Source of the DNA: Pseudolysinimonas_A sp947085045 | GTDB taxonomy: Bacteria; Actinomycetota; Actinomycetes; Actinomycetales; Microbacteriaceae | DNA: 64,000 bases | NCBI GenBank assembly: GCA_947085045.1 | Contig: CAMTUU010000002.1 | Span: 434,001 to 498,000, forward strand | Direction of reading: 5' to 3' | Part shown: piece after piece, positions 41,058 to 49,687 of the stretch | Layout: each line of letters begins with the position of its first letter | Numbering within the stretch: the stretch's first letter is position 1 | The notes under the pieces: model-generated | What the model saw: only the letters and a program-made list of their open reading frames with translations | Told to the model about the DNA's origin: nothing | Database searches by the model: none | Program-made: the position numbers and the translations under genes

Positions 41058-41705
41058 TCAGCCGAGACGGAGCAGACGCTCGGCCTCGGCCTTGTCTTTC
41101 GCCGGGACGGACCCGGCGCCGGCGGGCACGCGGCCGTCCTTCCAGCGGCGCAGGACGCCTTCCGGGATCTCCTCGACGGTGAGCGCGAAGCAGAAATGGT
41201 CGCGCCAGTCACCGTCGATGTGGATGAAGCGGCGCCGCAGCCCCTCGTAGCGGAAGCCGAGCTTCTCGACGACCCGCAGCGACGGGGCGTTCTCGGGGCG
41301 GATGCAGATCTCCATGCGGTGCAGGCCCAGTCCGAAGAAGACGTGGTCGGTGGCGAGCGCGACGGCGGTGGGCGTCAGGTTCTTGCCGGCGAACCGCTCA
41401 GCCACCCAGTAGCCGATCGACGCCGACGACAGCGAGCCGTACGACATGCCGGAGACGTTCAGCTGCCCGGCGAACTCACCGTCGTACTCGATGACGAACG
41501 GCACGCCGTTGCCGGTGCGGGCGTGGGCCAGAAGCGAGCGGATGCTGGCGCGCGCGTCGAAGCCGACCGGGCCGCCGGGATTGGTGGCCTCCCAGCTACG
41601 CAGCCAGCCGCGGTTGCCGAGCAACTCGCGCTCGAGCGGCCTCGCGTCGCGGATGCGAATCGGGCGGATCGCGATCAGTCCATCGCGCAGCGTCGGCGCG
41701 GTCAC
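41058..41705 (-). CDS. rimJ: RimJ/RimL-type GNAT acetyltransferase
   Basis: A 215-aa GNAT of the ribosomal-protein N-acetyltransferase group: IAIRPIRIRDARPLERELLGNRGWLRSWE at the N-terminus, IGYWVAERFAGKNLTPTAVALATDHVF (acetyl-CoA site) and ENAPSLRVVEKLGFRYEG. The GTG at 41705 overlaps the galU stop (GTGA). In many actinobacteria moeA/glp sits between galU and rimJ; here it does not. The true acceptor is unproven. Confidence 0.88.
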   Translation of the reverse strand: MTAPTLRDGLIAIRPIRIRDARPLERELLGNRGWLRSWEATNPGGPVGFDARASIRSLLAHARTGNGVPFVIEYDGEFAGQLNVSGMSYGSLSSASIGYWVAERFAGKNLTPTAVALATDHVFFGLGLHRMEICIRPENAPSLRVVEKLGFRYEGLRRRFIHIDGDWRDHFCFALTVEEIPEGVLRRWKDGRVPAGAGSVPAKDKAEAERLLRLG

Positions 41706-42619
41706 TGCTCGCCGTCGGCGGGATCGTCGGGCAGGGTGGCCGCGAACGGCTTGAGCCACGCCCGGAAGTCGGGGCCGAGATCGTCGCGGTCGGCCGCCAG
41801 CTGCACGATCGCCTTCAGGTAGTCGAGGCGGTCGCCGGTGTCGTACCGCCTCCCGCGGAAGACGACCCCGTAGACGCCGCCCGCCCAGTCGGGGCCGGTG
41901 GCGAGCGCTTGCAGCGCATCCGTCAGCTGGATCTCGCCGCCCTTACCCGGCGGCGTCTTCTCGAGGATCTCGAAGATCTCCGGGCGCAGCACGTAGCGGC
42001 CGATGATCGCCAGGTTCGACGGCGCCCCGCCCTGCTCGGGCTTCTCGACCAGACCGGTGATGCGCACCACGTCGGCGTCGTCGGTCGGCTCGACCGTCGC
42101 GATGCCGTAGAGGTGGGTCTGCGACGGGTCGACCTCCAGCAGCGCCACGACCGTCGTGTTGAGAGCCGCCTGCACCTCGAGCATCCGGCCGAGCAGCACG
42201 TCGCGCGCGTCGATGATGTCGTCGCCGAGCAGCACCGCGAACGGCTCGTTGCCGACGTGCATGCGGGCGCGCAGCACCGCGTGGCCGAGACCCTTCGGGT
42301 CGCCCTGGCGCACGTAGTGCACGTCGGCGAGGTCGGTCGAGTGCCGCACCTTCTCGAGCTTCTCCTCGTCGCCCTTGGCCCGCAGGATCTGCTCGAGCTC
42401 GCCGACCTTGTCGAAGTGGTTCTCGAGGGCCTGCTTGTTGCGGCCGGTGATCATCAGCACGTCGTGCAGTCCGGCGGCGACGGCTTCCTCGACGACGTAC
42501 TGGATGGCCGGCATGTCGACGACCGGCAGCATCTCCTTCGGCATCGCCTTCGTCGCGGGCAGGAATCGCGTGCCCAGTCCTGCGGCGGGGATGACGGCCT
42601 TGGTGATCGGTGCGGGCAT
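41702..42619 (-). CDS. galU: UTP--glucose-1-phosphate uridylyltransferase
   Basis: This 305-aa nucleotidyltransferase makes UDP-glucose for cell-wall and polysaccharide synthesis. The nucleotide-binding motif is AAGLGTRFLPATKAMPKEMLP, followed by QYVVEEAVAAG, VLLGDDIID, GLVEKPEQGGAPSNLAIIGRYVL and GKGGEIQLTDAL. The start at 42619 has TACGCT 7 nt upstream, so it is probably leaderless. It is divergent from the 5-FTHF cyclo-ligase gene with 36 bp between starts. Confidence 0.96.
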   Translation of the reverse strand: MPAPITKAVIPAAGLGTRFLPATKAMPKEMLPVVDMPAIQYVVEEAVAAGLHDVLMITGRNKQALENHFDKVGELEQILRAKGDEEKLEKVRHSTDLADVHYVRQGDPKGLGHAVLRARMHVGNEPFAVLLGDDIIDARDVLLGRMLEVQAALNTTVVALLEVDPSQTHLYGIATVEPTDDADVVRITGLVEKPEQGGAPSNLAIIGRYVLRPEIFEILEKTPPGKGGEIQLTDALQALATGPDWAGGVYGVVFRGRRYDTGDRLDYLKAIVQLAADRDDLGPDFRAWLKPFAATLPDDPADGEQ

Positions 42620-42655
42620 GCGCACCAGCGTATCCGTCCCCGTAAGCTCGCAGGC

Positions 42656-43237
42656 GTGCCGGATGTCGAGAGCGAGAAGCGCGCGCTGCGTGCCGAACTG
42701 CGCGAGCGCCGCCGCATCCGCACCGCCACGCAGACCGCGACGGATTCCGCCCGGCTGACCGACCGGCTCGCCGCCCTGACGACCGATCTCGGCGCGCGCT
42801 CGCTCGCGGCCTACCTGTCGCTGCCCGACGAGCCCGACACCCGCCCGTTCCTCACCTGGACCGCCGAGCAGGGTGTGCGGGTGCTGCTGCCCATCTCGCG
42901 CGACGACGGACTGCTCGACTGGGCCCCTTACGACGGCGCGGAAGAGGATGCCGACATCCTCGGCATGCCGACGCCCACCTCCGAACTTCTCGGGCCGATC
43001 GCGATCAACGACGTCGACCTCATCCTCGTGCCCGCCGCCGCCGTCGATCGCACCGGGATGCGGATGGGCTGGGGCCGCGGCTACTTCGACAAGACGCTCG
43101 GCTCGATGGAGAACTGCCCGCCCGTCTATGCTGTGATCTTCGACGACGAACTCGTCGACGCGGTGCCGCGGGAGCGGCACGACATGCCGGTCGACGGAGT
43201 CGTGACTCCGAGCGGCATCGTCACGTTCAACGTCTGA
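42656..43237 (+). CDS. 5-formyltetrahydrofolate cyclo-ligase
   Basis: This 193-aa enzyme (MTHFS family) converts 5-formyl-THF to 5,10-methenyl-THF with ATP. Features are the N-terminal ESEKRALRAELRERRR basic helix, VRVLLPISRDDGLLDWAPY, the acidic LILVPAAAVDRTGMRMGWGRGYFDKTL (nucleotide/folate site) and the C-terminal HDMPVDGVVTPSGI. The GTG start at 42656 has TAAGCT 7 nt upstream (leaderless). The fmdB-like gene starts 5 bp after its stop. Confidence 0.94.
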   Translation: MPDVESEKRALRAELRERRRIRTATQTATDSARLTDRLAALTTDLGARSLAAYLSLPDEPDTRPFLTWTAEQGVRVLLPISRDDGLLDWAPYDGAEEDADILGMPTPTSELLGPIAINDVDLILVPAAAVDRTGMRMGWGRGYFDKTLGSMENCPPVYAVIFDDELVDAVPRERHDMPVDGVVTPSGIVTFNV

Positions 43238-43242
43238 GAGCC

Positions 43243-43545
43243 ATGCCCACCTATTCCTACCGCTGCACCGAGTGCGGAACCGCGTTCGACATCCAGCAGG
43301 CCTTCACCGACGACTCGCTGACCGAGTGCCCGAAGTGCGGGGGCAACCTGCGGAAGCTGTTCTCGGCGGTCGGCGTGAGCTTCACCGGCTCCGGCTTCTA
43401 CCGCAACGACAGCCGGTCGACGCCGAGCCCGTCCGACTCGTCGTCGTCTTCGTCGTCGTCGTCGTCCGACTCGTCGTCGAGCCCGGCCCCGGCGGCGACG
43501 CCGGCCGCGACCGGATCGGGAGCGGCATCCACTACTAAGGAGTGA
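43243..43545 (+). CDS. FmdB-family zinc-ribbon protein with Ser-rich tail
   Basis: A 100-aa protein. The N-terminal zinc ribbon has Cys8-x2-Cys11 (YRCTECG) and Cys29-x2-Cys32 (CPKCGG), the FmdB regulatory-protein fold. After GVSFTGSGFYRND the tail is almost pure Ser/Asp/Pro/Ala and probably disordered. Its role is uncertain; FmdB-like proteins are often encoded beside 5-FTHF cyclo-ligase and mscL in actinobacteria, as here. It overlaps mscL by 4 bp. Confidence 0.92.
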   Translation: MPTYSYRCTECGTAFDIQQAFTDDSLTECPKCGGNLRKLFSAVGVSFTGSGFYRNDSRSTPSPSDSSSSSSSSSSDSSSSPAPAATPAATGSGAASTTKE

Positions 43546-43970
43546 GCGTGTTCACGGGTTTCAAAGAGTTCATCCTCCGCGGGAACGTCATCGACCTCGC
43601 CGTCGCCGTCGTCATCGGTGCCGCCTTCACCGGGATCGTCACCGGACTCGTCGAGGGCATCTTCAACCCGGTGATCGCGCTGATCTTCAACGCCGACGAC
43701 CTCTCCGGCGCCGGCATCACCTTGCGCCCCGAGTCGGCTCCGGGCGCTGGGGACGGCATCGTGCTCGCCTGGGGACGCGTCATCTCGGCGCTCATCCAGT
43801 TCCTGCTCGTCGCGACCGTCGTCTACTTCGCGCTCATCGCGCCGATGAACTACCTCAAGAAGCGTCGAGCGAAGCCCGCCGACGAGGCGGAGGCTCCGGC
43901 CGGGCCGACCGAGGCCGAGCTCCTCACCGAGATCCGCGACCTGTTGAAGGCTCAGCAGAAGTCCGACTGA
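43542..43970 (+). CDS. mscL: Large-conductance mechanosensitive channel MscL
   Basis: The 142-aa channel opens under membrane tension to release solutes on hypo-osmotic shock. The N-terminal amphipathic helix plus TM1 is GFKEFILRGNVIDLAVAVVIGAAFTGIVTGLV, the canonical pore-lining sequence. TM2 is ISALIQFLLVATVVYFALIAPMN, followed by the cytoplasmic helix EAELLTEIRDLLKAQ. The GTG at 43542 overlaps the upstream stop (GTGA); GTG 43548 is an alternative. Confidence 0.96.
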   Translation: MSVFTGFKEFILRGNVIDLAVAVVIGAAFTGIVTGLVEGIFNPVIALIFNADDLSGAGITLRPESAPGAGDGIVLAWGRVISALIQFLLVATVVYFALIAPMNYLKKRRAKPADEAEAPAGPTEAELLTEIRDLLKAQQKSD

Positions 43971-43990
43971 CCTCGGTCCTCACGCTCTAG

Positions 43991-44149
43991 TCAGTAGTGG
44001 GGTGGCACGTCGTCGCGCAGGCGTGAGTCGTTCTCACCCTCGGGATGCCGGTCGGGCTCCTCGACGGGCTGAGGATCACTGCCGGGGGGCGGCTCCGTCG
44101 TGACCCGGCGGCGCTTCCGCCGCGGTCGCTCCGGCTCAGTGGCCCGCAA
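43991..44149 (-). CDS. Possible small Arg/Pro/acidic protein ending RDDVPPHY
   Basis: A 52-codon frame follows and overlaps the end of the helicase gene. It is basic first (RPRRKRRR), then acidic/Pro-rich, ending SRLRDDVPPHY. Short actinobacterial proteins ending in LR-x-D-x-PPH-aromatic are frequent, which supports a real gene. The only in-frame start is TTG 44149, inside the helicase 3' end; CAGGAGA lies over 20 nt upstream, so initiation would rely on coupling. Function unknown; moderate to low confidence. Confidence 0.4.
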   Translation of the reverse strand: MRATEPERPRRKRRRVTTEPPPGSDPQPVEEPDRHPEGENDSRLRDDVPPHY

Positions 44150-47100
44150 CGCCCTGACCCGCGATGACCGGGATCTCCTGCGTCATCGACGCCACCTGCA
44201 GACCGGCGACGCGCGCGATGCGGTCGGCGACGGCATCCGGGTCGCTGAACAGCTCGAAAGCGTGCACCCGCGCGTAGTGCCAGCCGAGGCGGCGCAGCAC
44301 CTCCGGACGCAGACGCAGCGACTCCCGCAGCGAGCGCCCGAGCAGCACGGTGTCGGTCTCGACGACGACGCAGGTGCCGCCGTTCGCGGCGACCAGCCCG
44401 AGCTTCCCGCGGTGACCGAGCGCGACGCGCAGGCCGCGCGACTCGAGCCGGCGGGCGAGGTCGACGAGCATCGGGTCGGAGTCGTCGGGCAGCGGCGCCT
44501 CGGCGCGACGGGCGGCGATCTCGTCGAGGATCTCGGCGAGGGCCACGGCACCGTGCCCGAGCCGGCCGTCCTCGATGTCGACCGAGCGGAAGCAGGTGAC
44601 GATGACGAGCGAGCGGCGGGCGCGGGTCATCGCGACGGCGAGCAGACGCTCACCCCCGGGCTTGCCGAGCGGACCGAAATCGGACAACACGCGGCCGTGC
44701 GGGGTGCGTCCGTAGCCGACCGAGAACACGACCCGGTCGCGGCTCTGCGCCACAGCGCGGCCGATCGGCAGCACGTCGAACGGTTCGGCGCGGTCGCCGA
44801 GCACGAAGTCGGTCAGCGCGGGGTTGCCCGGCATCGCCTCGGCGACGGCCTTCCACACCCGCGCCGCGTGCTTCTCGCTCGCCGTCACCACCATGAGGGA
44901 TTCCTGCGGCCGCTGCTCGACGTGCTGGAACACCAGCTCGGCGGCGCGACGCACCTCGGCATCCACGCTCTCCACCGCACCGGTGACCTCGTCGGGGAGG
45001 CCGGTGCCGTCCTCGACGTACTCCAGCACGAGACTGCCGTGGCCGAGGAACGAGCCCGCCCACGGGAGGGCGTCGATCGCACCGCCGTAGAAGCGGCGGT
45101 TGACGAGCTGCGCGAGGTCCTCGCCGCCGGCGCGGTACGAACGGGTGAGCGCGAGCCTGGGCAGTACGGCACCGAGGCGGGAGAGCACGGAGCGCTCGTG
45201 CACGGCCTCCAGGGTGCGGGCATCGGTCGGCGCGGCGTCGGCGTCCGGATCACGCAGGCCGACCGTGAACGACGAGGGCGTCTGCGTGACCGCGTCGCCG
45301 ATCGCGACGACCTGCTTCGCGCGGCGGATCGCCCCGACACTCTCGGCGACGGTGAGGGCGCCGGCATCCAGGATCACCACGGTGTCGAAGCTCATGTCGG
45401 GAGCGACGCTGGCGATCTCGTATGGGGAGGCGAGCCACACCGGGGCGAGCGCGCGGGAGAGGTGCGGGGCGAAGCGCTGCAGGGTGGCGGCGTCGACGTC
45501 GTCGGCGCGGAGCACTCCCTTGAGCCCCTCGGCCTCCTCGGGCCAGTCGAGCAGCCCGATCTTCCAGCCCTCCGCCAAGCGGTGCGCGAGACCCTGGGCG
45601 CTGCCCGCGACATGGGCCTCGTCGACGAGCCGGAAGTCGGCCTCGAGCCGCTCGAGCACGTCGGTCTTCGCGCCGAGCAGCGCACGGTCGTTCTGCAGCA
45701 GCGAGTCGAGGGCGCTGCGCCACCACGAAAGCTCCAGTTCGGCCGCGACGCCCTCCTCCGGCACATGGCGGTTCGCGAGATCGGTGATCAGGGCGTCGAG
45801 GTCGAGCGCGCGCAGCACACCGACGAGCTCCGAGCGCTCCTGGAGGTTGGCGAGGGCGTCCGAGTCCGCGGCCAGCCCGCCGAGGGCCTCGCCGAGCGCG
45901 TGCAGCGGCAGGCCGAGCAGCGAGGTCTCGCGCGTGGTGCGGCCGAGCGGGCCGTCGAGGGATTCGAGGTCTCCGGCGACCCGGGTCCAGGCGGCCTGCA
46001 CCTCGGCGATCCCGGTCGGCACCTCGGGCGTCACCCCGGCGGCGACGAAGCGCTGCCAGAGGATGCGCTGGCGCTGGATGGCGTCGAGCGACGCGTGCAG
46101 GTCGCGCACGTGCATCCCGGGACGCACGTACTCCTTCGCGAGGTGGGTGAGCCGGCGGCGGTCGCCGGAGCTCATCTCCGGCGTCTCACGGCGCGGCGCG
46201 GTCGCGGCCACCAGCTCCGCGAGCGAGCGGTCGAAGACGGCGGGCACGAACCGGTCGAGGGTGTCGCGGATGTCGGCGAGGAGCCGCAGGTAGACACCGA
46301 GCTCCGCGATCGACTCGAACGGCCGCATCCGGGTCGCACCGATGAGCTCCTGCGCGCGCACCAGCAACCACGGCACCGATTCGGCGTGCAGCCGCTTCGC
46401 GAGGCGGTGGGCGGCGGCCGCCTGGTCGCCGTTGGGGAACACCGCGCCGTACCAGGGCGAATCCGCCGGCCCGTAACGGAACTCCCCGAGCTTCGCGGCC
46501 GCCACCATCGTCGAGGCGACGGGGGCACGGGTCGCGGCGAGACGTTCGACCGTCGCGCGGTCCAGACGCGCGGTGGTGGCCGGAGGATGCGGCAGCAGCG
46601 CCAGACGCGACAGTTCGGTCACGCAGTCCAGCACCGAGACGCCCAGCACCTCGTCCGGACGGGTGAGCGCCTCCCGGTAGTCCCGCAGCACGGCGCGCAG
46701 ACGCACGAGGGCCTCGTCGACCTCGCGCACGTCGGGAGCGGCGGCCCGTTCGTTGCGCGAGATGGCTCGCAGCAGGTCGCGGCGCAGGGTGCGCGGCGAC
46801 ACCGCGACCCCCGGCAGGCCGATGTCGGTGAGCCGCCGGGCGACGCCGGCGAGGGAATCCCGGCGCGGGCTCACCACGAGCACGCGCTTGCCCTGTCCGA
46901 TGAGCGCGCCGAGAGTGTTGACCACGGTCTGGGTGCCGCCGGTGCCGGGCATCGTCTCGACCACGACCGAGTTGCCCGCCGCGATCTGCGCGATGACGTG
47001 CTCCTGCTCCGCGTCGGCATCCAGCAGCAGCGAGTCGGTCGACGGATCGCGCAGGTCGGCGTCGATGACCTCGACCGGGCTCTGGCCCTCGTCGAGGGCC

Positions 47101-47891
47101 CACTTCGCGGTCGAGTTGCCGGCGAGAGCATCCAGCACCGGGTGCTCGAGGTCGAAGGCGTCGGCGACGAGGTCCTCGGCGATCTCGGCGAACGCCGACA
47201 CCAGCAGCCGCGGCTGCACGCCGAAGCCCGGCAGGTGACCGGTGAGCGCGCGCAGCTGGTCGATGACCGCGTTCGGCTTGAAGGTGCCGTCAGCGTCGCT
47301 GAGGGCGACGAAGGCGCGGGCGTCGAGCGCGATGTTGAACTGCGCCTCGAGGGCGCGCGCGAGCGCGGGGTTGAGCACCGGTTCTCCGCGGAGCTTCAGC
47401 TCGACGTCGCGCCCGTACCGGCGGATCGCCAGCGGACGCAGCAGGATCGGCGCGCAGTAGTCGCCGTCGGGTCCCGACCAGGTGGCGACGCCGATGCCGA
47501 GGCGGATGGCGTCGATCCCCCGGGTGCTGGAGAGTTCCAGACCCTTCGCCGCGATGCGGTCGGCGGCCAGACGCGCGGCCCGTAGCGCCATGTCGTCGCG
47601 GATGAGCTGGGAGAGCAGGGTGCTCGCGCCGGTGATGAACCGGGCGAGGCCACCGGGGTGCGTCGTCGAGAGCTCGATGCGGGTCGCGGCGTCATCGACG
47701 AAATGCAGCAGCGGCGACGGCCCGCCGACACCGGCGAGTTCCGCGCGCCAGTGCTCGCGCACCGGGGCGGCCGGATCGCCGCGCCGCCGGTCCGCGCCGT
47801 CGACCGGAGCCAGCTCCGGGCGCACGGCGGCAGGGTCGAACTCGTCCTCGTCCATTCCGAGGTCGTCCTCCCGCCGTTCGGCATACCGCAT
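44136..47891 (-). CDS. SF1 helicase-like protein with degenerate ATPase motifs and C-terminal nuclease-like domain
   Basis: The 1251-aa protein has an N-terminal DUF4011-like region (about 1-300), a superfamily I (Upf1-like) helicase core and a C-terminal Vsr/MTES-type nuclease-like domain (RRLESRGLRVALGHRGKLGL ... LRRLGWHYARVHAFELF). Walker A is PGTGGTQT (Gln321 in place of Lys), motif II is DAGAL instead of DEASQ, and the GDPKQLPP motif is GDAVTQTPS. Motif VI (AMTRARRSLVIV) is intact. ATP hydrolysis is therefore doubtful. The ATG at 47891 is preceded by TATCTT at 6 nt (leaderless). A defence or repair role is possible but unproven. Confidence 0.85.
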   Translation of the reverse strand: MRYAERREDDLGMDEDEFDPAAVRPELAPVDGADRRRGDPAAPVREHWRAELAGVGGPSPLLHFVDDAATRIELSTTHPGGLARFITGASTLLSQLIRDDMALRAARLAADRIAAKGLELSSTRGIDAIRLGIGVATWSGPDGDYCAPILLRPLAIRRYGRDVELKLRGEPVLNPALARALEAQFNIALDARAFVALSDADGTFKPNAVIDQLRALTGHLPGFGVQPRLLVSAFAEIAEDLVADAFDLEHPVLDALAGNSTAKWALDEGQSPVEVIDADLRDPSTDSLLLDADAEQEHVIAQIAAGNSVVVETMPGTGGTQTVVNTLGALIGQGKRVLVVSPRRDSLAGVARRLTDIGLPGVAVSPRTLRRDLLRAISRNERAAAPDVREVDEALVRLRAVLRDYREALTRPDEVLGVSVLDCVTELSRLALLPHPPATTARLDRATVERLAATRAPVASTMVAAAKLGEFRYGPADSPWYGAVFPNGDQAAAAHRLAKRLHAESVPWLLVRAQELIGATRMRPFESIAELGVYLRLLADIRDTLDRFVPAVFDRSLAELVAATAPRRETPEMSSGDRRRLTHLAKEYVRPGMHVRDLHASLDAIQRQRILWQRFVAAGVTPEVPTGIAEVQAAWTRVAGDLESLDGPLGRTTRETSLLGLPLHALGEALGGLAADSDALANLQERSELVGVLRALDLDALITDLANRHVPEEGVAAELELSWWRSALDSLLQNDRALLGAKTDVLERLEADFRLVDEAHVAGSAQGLAHRLAEGWKIGLLDWPEEAEGLKGVLRADDVDAATLQRFAPHLSRALAPVWLASPYEIASVAPDMSFDTVVILDAGALTVAESVGAIRRAKQVVAIGDAVTQTPSSFTVGLRDPDADAAPTDARTLEAVHERSVLSRLGAVLPRLALTRSYRAGGEDLAQLVNRRFYGGAIDALPWAGSFLGHGSLVLEYVEDGTGLPDEVTGAVESVDAEVRRAAELVFQHVEQRPQESLMVVTASEKHAARVWKAVAEAMPGNPALTDFVLGDRAEPFDVLPIGRAVAQSRDRVVFSVGYGRTPHGRVLSDFGPLGKPGGERLLAVAMTRARRSLVIVTCFRSVDIEDGRLGHGAVALAEILDEIAARRAEAPLPDDSDPMLVDLARRLESRGLRVALGHRGKLGLVAANGGTCVVVETDTVLLGRSLRESLRLRPEVLRRLGWHYARVHAFELFSDPDAVADRIARVAGLQVASMTQEIPVIAGQGVAGH

Positions 47892-47937
47892 GCCGCAAAG
47901 ATAGGACGGCATCCGTCGGAAACCCGGGAGGTTCTGC

Positions 47938-47975
47938 GGGGTTTCGATACACCGCCTCCGGCGGCACTCACCCCG
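47938..47975. repeat. REP-like palindromic element, copy 3
   Basis: On the minus strand it reads GTGAGTGCCGCC-gga-GGCGGTG followed by TATCGAAACCCC, nearly identical to the element at 18403-18437. It lies between the divergent helicase and coiled-coil genes, so terminator function alone does not explain it. Confidence 0.7.
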
Positions 47976-48007
47976 CTGACACGGCTTCCCCCAACTACAA
48001 TCGGCGC

Positions 48008-49261
48008 GTGACGCCCGCACTCGCGACCATCATCGGCACCGCCGGCGGCACCATCGGGGTGATCCTCGCCGTCGCGACGGTCGTGAGCATCGTCCTCCTC
48101 TCCCGTCAGGCGCGCCGCACGGCGAACAGGCCCCTCCCGGGACGGACGGATGCCGGAGTCGCCATCGTCCGCGCCGACGACGCGTTGCGGGCCGCGAACG
48201 ACGACTTCCAGTTCGCTCTCGCCCAGTTCGGCGAGGAGCGCACCCGCGATTTCGCCCGGGCCCTCGAGGCGGCGCGGGCCGACCTCGACCGGGCGTTCGT
48301 GCTGCAGAACCGCATCGACGACGCCGAGTGGGAGGGCGAGAACCGCCGCCGGGGCTGGGCCAAGAGCATCCAGGCCCTGGCGGATCGGGCGCGCGCGACC
48401 GTGCAGGCCGAGGCCGCGCGGTTCGCCGAGTTGCGGCGCAGCGAGGAGAGCGCGCCCGAGACGCTCCGGCTGATCCGCGAGCAGCTCACCGCCGTCGAGG
48501 GGCGACGCGTCGACGGCGTGGCGGTGCTCGCCGCCCTGGCGAAGGACTACGTCGAGACCGCGGTGGCGCCCGTCGCGGGCAACCTCGACGCCGCCGCGAC
48601 CGCCATCGCGGAGGCCCGGGCCGCCGCCGACCAGGCCGACGCCGCGATCGCCACCAGCCGGGTGACCGCCGTGACCGACGCGCTGGCCGTCGCGCAGCAG
48701 CGAGCCCGGGATGCCGCCGCCCTCCTCGATGCGATCGATCACCGGCGCGACGAGCTCGCGGCCGCCGTCGCCGGAGTGACGGAACTCGCCGGCCAGCAGA
48801 AGGCCGCGCTCGAGGAGGCCCGCTCGCTGCGGGACGCCCCGCCGGACCCCGACTCCTCCGCCGCGGTCAACGACGCGATCGGGGCGCTCGAGAGTCGACT
48901 GGCGACCGTCGGCGGCTCGGGCCCCCGCGACCCGGTCGCCGAACTGGACAGCCTCGTGGATGCCGGCGACGCCCTCGACGTCGCCGTGTCGGCCGCCCGC
49001 AACCAGCAGCGCCGCCTCGACGGCGCCCGCGGCGCCCTCACCGGGGCCCTCGTCTCGGCCCGCACCCAGATCTCGTCGGTCGAGGACTACATCGGCTCGC
49101 ACGGCGGCGGAGCCGGAGCGCGGGCGAGGCTCGCCGAGGCTAAACGCGAACTCGTCGTCGCCGAGAACGAGGCCGACCCGGTCGCGGCACTCGACGCCGC
49201 CCGCCGCGCGCAGAACCGGGCGCGCGACGCGGACGACCTCGCGCGTTACGCGGGCGGCTGA
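48008..49261 (+). CDS. Membrane-anchored coiled-coil protein related to the C-terminal part of actinobacterial TPM proteins
   Basis: A 417-aa protein. One N-terminal transmembrane helix (TIGVILAVATVVSIVLLSR) is followed by about 380 residues of Ala/Glu/Arg/Asp-rich helix with long heptad stretches. The pattern IVRADDALRAANDDFQFALAQFGEE and the ending ARDADDLARYAGG resemble the helical region that follows the TPM domain in actinobacterial TPM proteins, but no TPM domain is present. Function unknown. The GTG start has a perfect TACAAT -10 six nt upstream (leaderless). A MarR gene follows after 3 bp. Confidence 0.75.
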   Translation: MTPALATIIGTAGGTIGVILAVATVVSIVLLSRQARRTANRPLPGRTDAGVAIVRADDALRAANDDFQFALAQFGEERTRDFARALEAARADLDRAFVLQNRIDDAEWEGENRRRGWAKSIQALADRARATVQAEAARFAELRRSEESAPETLRLIREQLTAVEGRRVDGVAVLAALAKDYVETAVAPVAGNLDAAATAIAEARAAADQADAAIATSRVTAVTDALAVAQQRARDAAALLDAIDHRRDELAAAVAGVTELAGQQKAALEEARSLRDAPPDPDSSAAVNDAIGALESRLATVGGSGPRDPVAELDSLVDAGDALDVAVSAARNQQRRLDGARGALTGALVSARTQISSVEDYIGSHGGGAGARARLAEAKRELVVAENEADPVAALDAARRAQNRARDADDLARYAGG

Positions 49262-49264
49262 CGC

Positions 49265-49687
49265 ATGCCCGACGAGTTCCAGGGGGATGCGGCCGACGTC
49301 GCGCGTGCGCCGTTCAGCCCGACGATCGCCCTGGTGACCCTCGCCCGCACGGTCGAGATCGAACTCGCCGCGGTGCTCGAACCGCTCGGGCTCTCGCTGC
49401 GCAGCTACGGCATCCTGGGGTTCGTCTCCGCGACCCCGGGCATCTCGCTCGACGACCTCGCCCGGCGGTCGCGGCTCGGCTCCGACAGCGTCTCGGCCGC
49501 GGTCCGCGGGCTCGCCGAGCAGGGTCTCGTGCGCACCGCTGCCGGGCGCGGCGGAGGTCCGACCGTGACGGCGGCCGGCTCCGAACTGCTGACCCGCGCC
49601 CGCGAGGACGTCGCCGGGTTCGACGCCGCCACCCTCGCCTCCCCGGCCTGGGGCGGGCTGCGGGACGCGCTCAGCGGATCCGGTTGA
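49265..49687 (+). CDS. MarR family transcriptional regulator
   Basis: A 140-aa winged-helix protein: dimerisation helix FSPTIALVTLARTVEIELAAVLEPLGLSLRSYGILGFV, recognition region ISLDDLARRSRLGSDSVSAAVRGLAEQGLV and the wing RTAAGRGGGPTVTVT-like segment. It starts 3 bp after the coiled-coil gene, so the two are co-transcribed. Its 3' end overlaps the convergent dehydrogenase by 17 bp. The effector is unknown. Confidence 0.88.
   Translation: MPDEFQGDAADVARAPFSPTIALVTLARTVEIELAAVLEPLGLSLRSYGILGFVSATPGISLDDLARRSRLGSDSVSAAVRGLAEQGLVRTAAGRGGGPTVTAAGSELLTRAREDVAGFDAATLASPAWGGLRDALSGSG

Noticed and set aside
43243..43545. Ser run in the FmdB-like protein as a phase-variable repeat
   Set aside because: The codons are mixed TCG/TCC/TCT and not a clean short repeat prone to slippage; it is more likely a disordered tail.
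44100..47585. Very long plus-strand open frame opposite the SF1 helicase gene
   Set aside because: Its composition is that of an antisense shadow; all helicase motifs are on the minus strand.
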